Shown here piece after piece: positions 34,506-42,640 of a stretch of DNA of 64,000 nt; the first letter of the stretch is position 1, and every line of letters starts with the position of its first letter. A model generated the notes under the pieces. It made no database searches. It saw nothing but the letters and a program-made list of their open reading frames with translations, and had not been told where the DNA came from. Origin of the DNA: CAWJKP01 sp963843465 (GTDB lineage: Bacteria; Planctomycetota; Planctomycetia; Pirellulales; Thermoguttaceae). The translations under genes were made by a program, and so were the position numbers. The stretch spans positions 62,001 to 126,000 of the forward strand of contig CAWJKP010000003.1 of the NCBI GenBank assembly GCA_963843465.1. The letters are read 5' to 3'.

Positions 34506-35956
34506 TACTGCTTCACGTCGAAGCAATAAAGGTGCTTGTCGTAGCGGAGATAAAGCCGTCCGCCCGCGACCACCGGATGGGCCCAGCTATTGTCCCTGCC
34601 CTCGACCTTGACCTTACCTTTGATTTCCAGCCCCTCGGGCGAGCAGGTGGCCAGCGCGGCGTGGCCATTGTTCTCGCTGAAAAGGTAGAGCATGCCGTCG
34701 GCAAAGCAGAGCGAGCCCTTGCCGACCGCTCTTTCGCTCCACTTCTTCTTGCCGGTCTTCAGGTCCAGACAGGCCCAACCGTCGTCATGGTTGCCGTAGA
34801 TATAGCCCTGGTGAATGACGTAGCCGCCATGGTGGCAGACCATATCGTGGGTGGTCCAAGCCACGTCGGCCTTGACCTTGCCCTCTTCCTTCTTGAGCTT
34901 CAGGCAGATGCCGCCCCTGCCGTAGCCGGTGGACCAGAAGACGTAGCCGTCGGCGTAGGCGGGCGTGGTGCAGTTGGCCGTATTGCCGGCCGACCAATCG
35001 TTAGACCAGAGCAAGTTGCCGTTGGCGGCATCGACGGCGAAGATACCCCGATTGGTCCCGGTGACGATCATCGGCTGCCCCTGGAAAGTCGCCGCGATCG
35101 AGGAGCCATATTCCGGGCCGGCCTCGAAGCCGCTGCTCTTCCAGAGGGTTTCGCCGTTGGTCTTGTCCAAGGCGACGATGCAGTTCTTGCCTCCCGGCTT
35201 GAAGATCGCCAGGTTCTTGTAGATCAACACCGATTCGGCGTAGCCCCATCCGCCCGCCGACCCGCCGAAATCCTTGGACTGGCGGGACCATTTCTTCTCG
35301 CCGCTGGCCGCATCGAAGCAGCCGATCGGGCCGTTGCCGTTGAGCAGATAGAGATTGCCGCCGTCGATCACCGGCGAGGAGCGGGAGGCGTCGGGCCCGT
35401 GTTCGCTGGGACCGAAATCGGTCTTCCAAAGTGGCTTGCCTTGGCGATCGAAGGCGAAGATCCAGAGTTTGCCGTCCTGGTCGCCGGTGACGTAGACCCG
35501 GCCCGCGACGACGGCCACGCTGGAGTAGCCGGCGCCGATGCCGTCGGCCTTCCAGAGCAGCTTGGGCCCGGCCTTCGGCCACTGCTTGAGCAGGCCCACG
35601 TCAGACGACTTTCCGTCCCGGTTGGGTCCGAGCCAGTCGGGCCAGCCCGCCTCCGCGATGGCTAACGTGAGTCGCTTTGTCACCCGGGCGCTTTCCACCC
35701 AGCCGCTCTGCTTCTTGCCCTCGACGGTGGCCGATCCGCCCAGCCAGTGGCCCTGGATCTTCGACACCTGGAACTCGGTGCCCTGGGGCAGATCCGCGAC
35801 AACCGTCGCACCCGTCTTCAGCGCGGCCCCCTCGGTCAAGACGACCGTGTCACCCGCTTGGATCTCTCTGGGGCCGGCCTCCGCCGGCTGGGCGAAGGTT
35901 TCCGCTCGAAGGACGAACAATGATGCCGCGGCGGCAAGTACGATTCTAGGGACCAC
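34505..35956 (-). CDS. Secreted PQQ-like beta-propeller protein with SH3-like N-terminal domain
   Basis: The start is GTG at 35956, chosen because AAGGAG lies just upstream and no ATG fits; 483 residues. A hydrophobic leader (RIVLAAAASLFVLRAETFAQP) is a signal peptide. Residues about 28-85 form an SH3-like module (GDTVVLTEGAALKTG, then GTEFQVSKIQGHWLGG). The rest is a PQQ/WD-type propeller: KLLWKADGIGAGYSS, QDGKLWIFAFDRQGKPLW, SSPVIDGGNLYLLNGNG, IGCFDAASGEKKWSR. Such PQQ-like proteins in planctomycetes are usually non-enzymatic or bind quinones; no dehydrogenase cofactor motif is evident. The upstream extension to 36070 is translated repeat sequence and is excluded. Confidence 0.85.
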   Translation of the reverse strand: MVPRIVLAAAASLFVLRAETFAQPAEAGPREIQAGDTVVLTEGAALKTGATVVADLPQGTEFQVSKIQGHWLGGSATVEGKKQSGWVESARVTKRLTLAIAEAGWPDWLGPNRDGKSSDVGLLKQWPKAGPKLLWKADGIGAGYSSVAVVAGRVYVTGDQDGKLWIFAFDRQGKPLWKTDFGPSEHGPDASRSSPVIDGGNLYLLNGNGPIGCFDAASGEKKWSRQSKDFGGSAGGWGYAESVLIYKNLAIFKPGGKNCIVALDKTNGETLWKSSGFEAGPEYGSSIAATFQGQPMIVTGTNRGIFAVDAANGNLLWSNDWSAGNTANCTTPAYADGYVFWSTGYGRGGICLKLKKEEGKVKADVAWTTHDMVCHHGGYVIHQGYIYGNHDDGWACLDLKTGKKKWSERAVGKGSLCFADGMLYLFSENNGHAALATCSPEGLEIKGKVKVEGRDNSWAHPVVAGGRLYLRYDKHLYCFDVKQ

Positions 35957-36027
35957 GACTATATCTCCTTGTGGGTTGTTGGTAGCATGGGCATTCTTTC
36001 GGCGATTCTCCTCGCGTGGTGGGAGGA

Positions 36028-36125
36028 GTAGGGTGGGACAAGCTCGCGCAAGCGAGCGCCGGCCCACCATTTCCGCCAGCTCTTGGTGGGCCGGCGGCCG
36101 CCAAGGCGGCCTTGTCCCACCCTAC
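36028..36125. repeat. GTAGGGTGGGACAAG family repeat (copy c)
   Basis: A complete inverted element upstream of the PQQ-propeller gene, just after the stop of the oxidoreductase gene. Copies b and c thus lie on either side of the PQQ gene. Confidence 0.9.
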
Positions 36126-36149
36126 GATTGCCGGGAGAGGGGGCAAGGC

Positions 36150-37487
36150 TTATACGCTCCATCCCGGCCGATAAGGCGGATGGACCAAGCGGTTGCCGGC
36201 CTCGGAGTTGGTGAACCGCAGGTTCTCGCCGTCCCAGAGCAGCTTCTCCTGGGTGCGAATGGCGATGTTGCCCAGGAGCACGACTTCCGCGAGGTGGGCC
36301 GCGTGATGGGCGAAGTTCGAGCCGGCCGGCTTGCCGCCCTTGCAGGCCGCGAACCACTCCTGCCAATGACCGGGCGAGCGATCGAGCACCTTCGGCGGCC
36401 GGCCGATCTCCTTGGCCTTCGACTCGGGAATGATGCGGTGGCCGTACATCTTCGCCTTGTCGCCGACCACCATCAGCCAGTCGCCTTCGGCAAAGTCGCG
36501 GCCGGGCTCGAGTTCCTCGGGCCGGGGCGGCTTCAGGCCGCCGTCCCACCAGGTGAGCGTGACCGCGGCCCGGTCGCCTTCGGCCGGAAATTGCCAACGG
36601 GTGATGGAAGCGATGGGGGCCGTCTCCTGGGCGATCTCCGGCCCGTAGGAATGGTTCGACGAGCTGGCCTCGATCGAAGTGGGATGTCCCAGCTTGAGGG
36701 CCTTGAAGGCGGCCGAGAACTGGTGGCAGCCGATGTCGCCCAGGCAGCCGGTGCCGAAATCCCACCAGCCGCGCCAGGAGAAGGGGAGGTAGCAGGGATG
36801 GTAAGGCCGTATGGGCGACGGGCCGACCCAGAGGTCCCAATCGAGATACGTCGGCACGGGCGGCCTGTCGCCGGGGCGGGCGATGCCCCGCGGCGAAATC
36901 ATGGGGATGCGGTTGGAGCCCGCGTGAACCTCGCGGACCGTGCCCAACGCACCCGACCAGACCGTCTCGCAGATCAGCCGGGCCTCTTCGCTGGCCTGGC
37001 CGAAATTGCCCATCTGCGTGCCGACCTTGGCCTGCCGGGCTGCCTCGCCGATGGCGCGGGCCTCATAGACCGAGTGCGTCAGCGGTTTCTGGCAGTGGAC
37101 GTGCTTGCCCATCTTCAGGGCCATCATCGTCACCGGGGCGTGGACGTGGTCCGGCGTGGCCACCAGCACGGCGTCGATCAGCTTCTCCGTCTCCAGCATC
37201 TTGCGGTAGTCGGCATAGAGCTTGGCCTGGGGAAACTGCTTGGCGTTGTTGTCCAGGGCCCGCCGGTCGGGATCGCAGAGGGCCACGATGTTGTGGCCGC
37301 CCCCGGCGGCGCTCCGCACGTCGCCGGAGCCCATGCCGCCCACGCCGATGGCCGCCACGTTGAGCTTCTCGCTGGGCGGCGTCTGGCCGGAACCGCCGAG
37401 CACGTGCCGGGGGACGATGGAAATGGCCGCAGCCGCAGCGCCGGCGGCGATCATCTGGCGCCGATTGATCGGGGGCAGGGAGTTCAT
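36150..37487 (-). CDS. Gfo/Idh/MocA-family oxidoreductase, TAT-exported
   Basis: The protein is 445 residues from the ATG at 37487 (AGGAG just upstream). PPINRRQMIAAGAAAAA is a TAT signal with the twin-Arg motif. The Rossmann NAD(P) site is VAAIGVGGMGSGDVR (about 45-59); LIDAVLVATPDHVHAP and GKHVHCQKPLTHS carry the family's conserved EKP-like position (here QKP) in the second strand-loop. The C-terminal alpha/beta sheet domain follows. These enzymes oxidise or reduce sugars and inositols; planctomycetes carry dozens of secreted copies for polysaccharide breakdown. It shares orientation with the PQQ gene. Confidence 0.9.
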   Translation of the reverse strand: MNSLPPINRRQMIAAGAAAAAISIVPRHVLGGSGQTPPSEKLNVAAIGVGGMGSGDVRSAAGGGHNIVALCDPDRRALDNNAKQFPQAKLYADYRKMLETEKLIDAVLVATPDHVHAPVTMMALKMGKHVHCQKPLTHSVYEARAIGEAARQAKVGTQMGNFGQASEEARLICETVWSGALGTVREVHAGSNRIPMISPRGIARPGDRPPVPTYLDWDLWVGPSPIRPYHPCYLPFSWRGWWDFGTGCLGDIGCHQFSAAFKALKLGHPTSIEASSSNHSYGPEIAQETAPIASITRWQFPAEGDRAAVTLTWWDGGLKPPRPEELEPGRDFAEGDWLMVVGDKAKMYGHRIIPESKAKEIGRPPKVLDRSPGHWQEWFAACKGGKPAGSNFAHHAAHLAEVVLLGNIAIRTQEKLLWDGENLRFTNSEAGNRLVHPPYRPGWSV

Positions 37488-37585
37488 GGGTCGATCTCCT
37501 GGGTTGGCGGGGTACGAAAGGTGGGCATCTGCTAGAGTGTAAGCTAGGCGACCCGTGGGAAGCAATATGCTAGAGCAAAAGCCGC

Positions 37586-37669
37586 TTGTGGTGCAGGCGT
37601 CCCGCCCGCATTTTCTCGACCGGCGTCCCGCGTAAATTCTCTAGGCAGGCGGGACGCCTGCACCACAAG
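37586..37669. repeat. TTGTGGTGCAGGCGTCCCGCC inverted repeat
   Basis: The arms CTTGTGGTGCAGGCGTCCCG and its inverse close at 37669. A perfect compact copy with 24-base arms lies at 51250-51307. Confidence 0.9.
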
Positions 37670-37703
37670 GTAAGCCCGTTGCTTTGACGCCCTCCATCTG
37701 CGA

Positions 37704-38437
37704 TTAGGTTTCTTCCCTTTTCGGGTTTTCGTCTTTTCGGGGTTTCGTGATTCTCTTCTTCAGCGTCTTGACGTAATCCGCCCAAAGCTCGTCCACCGTC
37801 TTGCCGGTATAGGTCTTCCACAGTTCGGGGGCATACTTGCCCTCGCGCATGGCGGCGTTGAGCTTCTTCACGAGGTCCTTGTCGCAGTTCTCGGTGACGT
37901 AGTCCAAAAAGGCCGCCGTGGTGCGGTAGCTGTCGGTGTACTTGGCCCGCTCGGGATTCGGGCGGGGCGCAGGGATGGCGGCTCGTACTTGAACCAGCGG
38001 ATATAGTCCGCCATGCCCTCGACCAGCCATCCCGGATTGCGATTTCCGCCCTTGACCTGCCGGTACTGCTGCACGACGTGGACCATTCCGTGGACCACCG
38101 CGCCGGCCGCTTCGCCCTTGAGGTTCTTGCCGAACCAATCGGCGGCGCAGACGATCCGCGTGCCGGTGGTGTAGGCCACGCCCTTCATCTCCTTGCGGAA
38201 GGTCACCGTAAATCGCCGCGGGGCCGTGTATCCTTCGCTGGGCAACATGGCGACGATCCTCGGATACCACTTCTGGCAGACCGGCCGCAGCGCGGCGTCG
38301 ACCCACGGCCGCAGCTCGGGCGTTTCCGACGTATCGAAGACGATCTCGTACTTGCCCGTCTTGACCTCGCCCGGAGATCTCGCCGCCGCCAGCAGGACCA
38401 GGCAGAGCGCCGTGCAACCGAGGATGCGTCGAATCAT
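37704..38437 (-). CDS. BSP-like secreted metallopeptidase with altered HExxH (frameshift near 37973)
   Basis: MIRRILGCTALCLVLLAAAR is a signal peptide. The body matches the basic secretory protein (BSP) peptidase family: WYPRIVAMLPSEGYTAPRRFT, ADWFGKN and the metal motif. Here that motif reads VVHGMVHVVQQYR, where the family has HExxHxxQ; the catalytic Glu is Gly (GGA). WLVEGMADYIRW is the second conserved box. Near 37971-37977 the frame shifts by one base in a C-run, and the other frame continues PNPERAKYTDSYRTTAAFL with a natural Lys-rich end at 37704. One gene with an indel is likely. If the Gly is real, the peptidase is inactive. Confidence 0.75.
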
Positions 38438-38459
38438 TGGTTTCCTGCTACCAAGTGTT

Positions 38460-39248
38460 TCATGGTGGGGTCTGGGAAGACCAACGACCGTCCTTGTTCC
38501 AGTCAAGGCGGACGACTTGCACGTCGGGGAAAAGTGCTTCGACTGCTTTCCCACCCCCAACCGTATCCACCTGGTCCGTAGAGAGTTCCAAGTACGTCAG
38601 CTTTTTCCTGCCGAGCAAGCGCGCGAGGGTTACCGGGTTGATCTGGGTAGCGCCAACGTCCAAACGTTCCAGGCTTGGGAGCTTGGCAAGGGTCTCGACC
38701 GCTTTGTCTGTGATCTTCGTTCCGTACAACTGGAGGTTCTCGATGTTTTTCAGTCCGCTCAACCGTTCGAGTCCGGCGTCGGAAATCGGTTGAAACGTTA
38801 GATTGACGCATCGCAGCATAGGGAGGTTACCAAGAAGGAACAGATCCTCATCGTGGACGTTGGTTTGTACAACGCGCCTTCGATACTCCCATGCGTATCG
38901 TGGAAAATCCACCTCTGCTATCCAGTAGCCCGCCAGCCCATTGAATAGATCATCGCCGAGCAACTTCCGGAGCCTGGGGGAGCCTGGCGGATCTTGTAGA
39001 CCGAGCGGCCCATTCTCGAGCGGGTGCGATTGGTTGTAGTTGTAGTCGTAATCGTACTCGGAAAACCCTCCCAATCCATTGATACGTTCCACGGCCGCCC
39101 GCTGCTGTTGAGCCCGCTGTAACCTGGTTTCGACCCACCCCATCGCCAATGCGAATAGGACGAACGCCAGCAGCAGTGTCCGCAGGCTGTACTGATACCA
39201 GCGGCGTTTGGGCTTGGGCGCGGCAGGTTGCGATTCCGTCGTGTTCAT
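38460..39248 (-). CDS. Membrane-anchored leucine-rich repeat protein
   Basis: The protein is 262 residues from the ATG at 39248. A cytoplasmic basic start and one transmembrane segment (RRWYQYSLRTLLLAFVLFAL, about 16-35) match a common planctomycete anchor. After a Tyr/Asp-rich patch, the C-terminal part shows LRR units (NLPMLRCVNLTFQPISDAGL, GLKNIENLQLYGTKITDKAV, KLPSLERLDVGATQINPVTL). LRR surfaces bind proteins; partner unknown. The stop lies 23 bases from the start of the BSP-like gene on the same strand, so they may be co-transcribed. Confidence 0.85.
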   Translation of the reverse strand: MNTTESQPAAPKPKRRWYQYSLRTLLLAFVLFALAMGWVETRLQRAQQQRAAVERINGLGGFSEYDYDYNYNQSHPLENGPLGLQDPPGSPRLRKLLGDDLFNGLAGYWIAEVDFPRYAWEYRRRVVQTNVHDEDLFLLGNLPMLRCVNLTFQPISDAGLERLSGLKNIENLQLYGTKITDKAVETLAKLPSLERLDVGATQINPVTLARLLGRKKLTYLELSTDQVDTVGGGKAVEALFPDVQVVRLDWNKDGRWSSQTPP

Positions 39249-39462
39249 GCTGCTATCGTTCAACCGGCCGGAGGGACGCTGGCGGCCGATAATTCGCATT
39301 GTACTTCGTCTGACGGGGCCTGGCAATCGTGCCCAAAATCGCGGGCGGCATTGTCAGACATTCCGGTAGCAAGTTTCCATGCTGGCAGAGCTATTCGGAC
39401 GATTTGTGGAGACTGGCGCCGTGCCGAGCCCCGAAGGGGCGCGACTCGATAGCCCAGGGCAC

Positions 39463-40905
39463 GGGCCTGTAAGAAATCTTGTGTCAGCTTGGAAGGATAG
39501 GTATTATCCTCAGACTGGTCAAGGACAGATTTTTTGCAGGAGACGTGGAGCATGGATGCGACGTTACGTGATAAGGCGGCGGAGTTTGCCAAGGAGTTTG
39601 CCCGGAACATTTCAACTCAGCAGGAGTTGAGCGACGTCATGCGTCTGATGTCCAAAGCGATGATCGAACGCATGCTCCAGGCCGAAATGGACGTTCATCT
39701 CAGCGAGGATGTCGCCGCGAGGCGCGGCCGGGGCACGGCGACCGCCGCCGCGAAGGACGGCACCGCGGAGACCGCGGCCGAGGCAGCGCAGGCACCATCG
39801 CCAGAGGGGAAGCGTGCCCGCCGCAATCGCCGCAACGGCAGCTCGACCAAGACGGTGCAAGGCGAGCCGGGACAGATGACGATCGACACGCCGCGCGATC
39901 GCAACGGCACGTTCGAGCCGCTGTTGATTCCCAAGTACGAGCGGCGGTTGGCCGGCTTCGACGAGAAGATTCTCGCCTTGTACGCCAAGGGCATGAGCAC
40001 GCGCGACATCCAAGAGTTGGTGCAAACGCTCTATGGCGTGGAACTGTCGCCGATGTTGATTTCCAGCGTGACCGACGCCGTGGACGAAGAGGTCACGGCC
40101 TGGCGGTCGCGGCCGTTGGAGGCGGTCTGGCCGATCGTCTACTTCGATGGGATCGTGGTGCATGTGCGGGGCACCAGCGGCCGTGTTTCGCAGCATACGA
40201 TCTACGTGGCCTTGGGCGTGAATCTGCAGGGCAAGAAGGAATTGCTCGGCCTGTGGCTGGCCGAAAATGAAGGCGCCAAGTTCTGGCTTCAGGTGTTGAC
40301 GGACATGAAGAACCGCGGCCTGAACGACATCTTCGTGGCATGCGTCGACGGCCTGGCCGGCTTTCCCGAGGCGATTCGCGCGGCCTATCCGCAGACCAAG
40401 GTCCAGCTCTGCGTAGTCCATCTCGTGCGGGCCGCGCTGCGCTACGTCAACAGCCAAGACGTCCAGGCGGTGGCCCGCGACCTGAAGAAGGTCTATCAGG
40501 CCGCGACGCTGATTGAGGCGGAGCAAGCCTTGAACGCTTTCGCTCAAGTCTGGGAGGAAAAGTATCCGACGATCGTGAAGATGTGGCGCGCGAAGTGGAC
40601 CGACATCATCACGCTGTTCGACTTCCCCGCGCCGATCCGCAAGGCCATTGCCACGACGAATGCGATTGAATCCGTCAACAGTGTGATTCGCAAGTTCACC
40701 CGCAACCGCAAGATTTATCCCAACGAGGAGTCGGCCCTGAAGATCACGTTCATGGCGATCCGCGAGGCCTCAAAGAAATGGACGATGCCGATCCGAAACT
40801 GGAAGGCGGCGCTGAATCATTTCGCCATCCTCTTTGAAGGTCGATTGCCGATGCAACTTCCCTGAGCCCACCCGGAAGAGCTGACACAGAAATCTTTACA
40901 GGCCC
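39463..40905 (+). mobile_element. IS256-family insertion sequence, complete
   Basis: It is 1443 bases. Terminal inverted repeats lie at 39463-39490 and 40878-40905 (22 of 28 match, outer ten bases GGGCCTGTAA identical). It encodes one full-length transposase. The flanks CAGGGCAC (39455-39462) and CAGGGCAA (40906-40913) look like an 8-base target duplication with one mismatch, as expected for IS256. Confidence 0.93.
39552..40865 (+). CDS. IS256-family transposase (mutator type)
   Basis: The protein is 437 residues. The DDE catalytic triad is visible: YFDGIVVHV (first Asp), ACVDGLAGF (second Asp) and NAIESVNSVIRK (Glu), with the family CxxH-like segment QLCVVHLVR between them. The N-terminal DNA-binding region and an Arg/Asn-rich linker are intact, with no frameshift. 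It starts at the ATG at 39552 after a GGAG. It would cut and paste the IS via a circular intermediate, the known route for IS256. All required parts appear intact, so it may still be active. Confidence 0.95.
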   Translation: MDATLRDKAAEFAKEFARNISTQQELSDVMRLMSKAMIERMLQAEMDVHLSEDVAARRGRGTATAAAKDGTAETAAEAAQAPSPEGKRARRNRRNGSSTKTVQGEPGQMTIDTPRDRNGTFEPLLIPKYERRLAGFDEKILALYAKGMSTRDIQELVQTLYGVELSPMLISSVTDAVDEEVTAWRSRPLEAVWPIVYFDGIVVHVRGTSGRVSQHTIYVALGVNLQGKKELLGLWLAENEGAKFWLQVLTDMKNRGLNDIFVACVDGLAGFPEAIRAAYPQTKVQLCVVHLVRAALRYVNSQDVQAVARDLKKVYQAATLIEAEQALNAFAQVWEEKYPTIVKMWRAKWTDIITLFDFPAPIRKAIATTNAIESVNSVIRKFTRNRKIYPNEESALKITFMAIREASKKWTMPIRNWKAALNHFAILFEGRLPMQLP

Positions 40906-41113
40906 CAGGGCAACAGCCCTGGGAAGGCGGGCGACGCTCGCGGTCACAAGGCCCAAGGGGCCGTTACAAGCTTGCCGCCAAGTCTGTCACGGCCCGTTGG
41001 GCCTTGCGCCATTTTCGCTCGACCGTTTTCCCAGGGCCTTGCCCTGGGCTATCGAGTCACGCCCCTTCGGGGCTGAATGCTCGGAAATCGCGGTAGGAGA
41101 GCCGGCCGTTTCC

Positions 41114-41992
41114 TCAGCGGTCGAAGATCTTCTTCAGCGTGTGCAACGTGGCCGCGCGGCCCATGCGGCCGATAGAGGTCGTCAAGGGGATCTCCTTGGG
41201 ACAGACCCGCACGCAGTTCTGGGCGTTGCCGCAGACCTGGATCCCGCCTTCGGCGATCAGCGCGTCGAGCCGCTGGCTGGCGTTCATGACGCCGATGGGG
41301 TTGCTGTTGAGCATGTCCACCAGGGCGATGGCGAAGGCGCCGATGAAGGAGCGGTCGTACTCCTCCTGCTGGCGGCGGCGGAACTCCTCGTCGCTCTCGT
41401 CGGGCCGCCGCGTCAAATCGATCTTCAGATACTGCGGACAGGCCTCCAGGCAGCAGCCGCACGTCATGCACTTGCTCAGCTCGTAGGCAATCTGCTGTTG
41501 CTCCTGCGATTGCCGCGGGCCGGGGCCCAGGTCGTCGTAGCTGTCCACCGGCAGCCAGGCCTTGACCTTCTTCATGGTCTCGAACATCCGCGAGCGATCG
41601 ACTACCAGGTCGCGGACCACGGGAAACTTGCTCATCGGCCTCAGCTCGATCTCGCCGGGCCGCTCGGCCAAGAGCTTGTCGACCAGCGCCGTGCAGGCCT
41701 GGCGGACCCGGCCGTTGATGACCATCGTGCAGGCCCCGCAGACCTCCTCCAGGCAATTGCACTCCCAGGCCACCGGCGCCACCGGCTTGCCCTCGGCGGT
41801 GAGTCCCTGGGCCGCGATCTTCTGCAGCACGCTGATGCAGTTCATGTCGGCCTCGTACTCCACCGTGTGACGCTCCCAGTAGCTGGACTGGGCGGGACCG
41901 TCCTGGCGGAGAACGACCGCGTCGAGCGTGCGGGTCGCAGCTTGCCCGCTTTGTTGCTCGCGGGCCGGAGCGTGAGTGGAAGTGGCGGTCAT
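41114..41992 (-). CDS. sdhB: Succinate dehydrogenase / fumarate reductase iron-sulfur subunit
   Basis: The protein is 292 residues. The [2Fe-2S] ligands are in CNCLEEVCGAC, the [4Fe-4S] in CMTCGCCLEACPQ and the [3Fe-4S] in CGNAQNCVRVCP, in the usual order. SdhB passes electrons from FAD to the heme/quinone site of SdhC. It lies downstream of sdhA in the order C-A-B, but about 630 bases holding another gene separate them. The ATG at 41992 is the start. Repeat sequence begins immediately upstream. Confidence 0.95.
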   Translation of the reverse strand: MTATSTHAPAREQQSGQAATRTLDAVVLRQDGPAQSSYWERHTVEYEADMNCISVLQKIAAQGLTAEGKPVAPVAWECNCLEEVCGACTMVINGRVRQACTALVDKLLAERPGEIELRPMSKFPVVRDLVVDRSRMFETMKKVKAWLPVDSYDDLGPGPRQSQEQQQIAYELSKCMTCGCCLEACPQYLKIDLTRRPDESDEEFRRRQQEEYDRSFIGAFAIALVDMLNSNPIGVMNASQRLDALIAEGGIQVCGNAQNCVRVCPKEIPLTTSIGRMGRAATLHTLKKIFDR

Positions 41993-41995
41993 GGG

Positions 41996-42640
41996 GTAGT
42001 GGTCAGTGGCTTGTGGCTAGTGGTCAGTGGCGGCTGATGCGGGACGAGAGCTAAGAGATGAAGGCGAAAACTCAATCCCCGCTTTCCGCCAATTCCTCGA
42101 TGCGTCCGTCGATCGTCTCCACCCAGCTTTCGCAAATAACGGCGGTCTCTTTCAACTGTGCTCGTTCTTCCAGGAGCAGTGTTCTTGCCAATTCGTGTTC
42201 ACCGGATTCAACGAGGTACTTCGCAAGTACGACCAGTTGTGCCGCCTTGCCGTAAATGCCATCTCGGTCGTATTCCAGGTCCAGTCGTTTTCGCAGATGC
42301 TCCATGCATTTCGAAATTGGTTGTCTCGTGTCGACCGCCAACATCAACAGGCGGCCCTCTATGGCTCGCAAGAAGTGCAACCAGAGAAAGGGATCTTCGG
42401 CGAACACCTGGCGGAGCGTCTCCCGCAACTCATCAAACGCTTGCACTCCTTCCGAAAAGGGCCTATCGATGACACGAATGTACGTCCAATCAACTTGCCG
42501 GTACTCCTTGGGGATTTCCAAGAGCGGTCGGTACTGAAAATCAGCGTACTCGTCTTTCATCTCTCGCCCGACTGAATTCAATTGCCCTCATCCCTTATCC
42601 GCTGAAAGCTGACCATTGACCACTAGCCACTAACCACTGG
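41996..42640. repeat. GTGGCTAGTGGTCAGTGG inverted repeat pair around the gene inserted in the sdh operon
   Basis: The left arm 41996-42030 (TAGTGGTCAGTGG, then GTGGCTAGTGGTCAGTGG) and the right arm 42609-42640 (inverse, CCACTAGCCACTAACCACTGG) enclose the gene at 42072-42581. The stop codon of sdhA lies in the right arm. Confidence 0.8.
42072..42581 (-). CDS. Hypothetical protein inserted between sdhA and sdhB
   Basis: The protein is 169 residues with no recognised domain. It is helical, acidic and soluble (PLLEIPKEYRQVDWTYIRV, ALQ-free, then SGEHELARTLLLEERAQLKE). It is AT-richer than the sdh genes. The gene is in the same direction as the sdh operon but is bounded by inverted repeats, so it looks like an insertion. 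A promoter within the insertion would be needed for independent expression; I see none that is clear. Confidence 0.6.
   Translation of the reverse strand: MNSVGREMKDEYADFQYRPLLEIPKEYRQVDWTYIRVIDRPFSEGVQAFDELRETLRQVFAEDPFLWLHFLRAIEGRLLMLAVDTRQPISKCMEHLRKRLDLEYDRDGIYGKAAQLVVLAKYLVESGEHELARTLLLEERAQLKETAVICESWVETIDGRIEELAESGD

Larger units (their letters stand above)
39427..41074. repeat. AGCCCAGGGC-family palindrome, interrupted by an IS256 element
   Basis: The left end (AGCCCCGAAGGGGC, then GCGACTCGATAGCCCAGGGCA) and right end (TGCCCTGGGCTATCGAGTCAC, then GCCCCTTCGGGGCT) are inverted copies, with inner palindromes between 40906 and 41030. A related complete element without insertion lies at 45611-45772. 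Confidence 0.8.
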
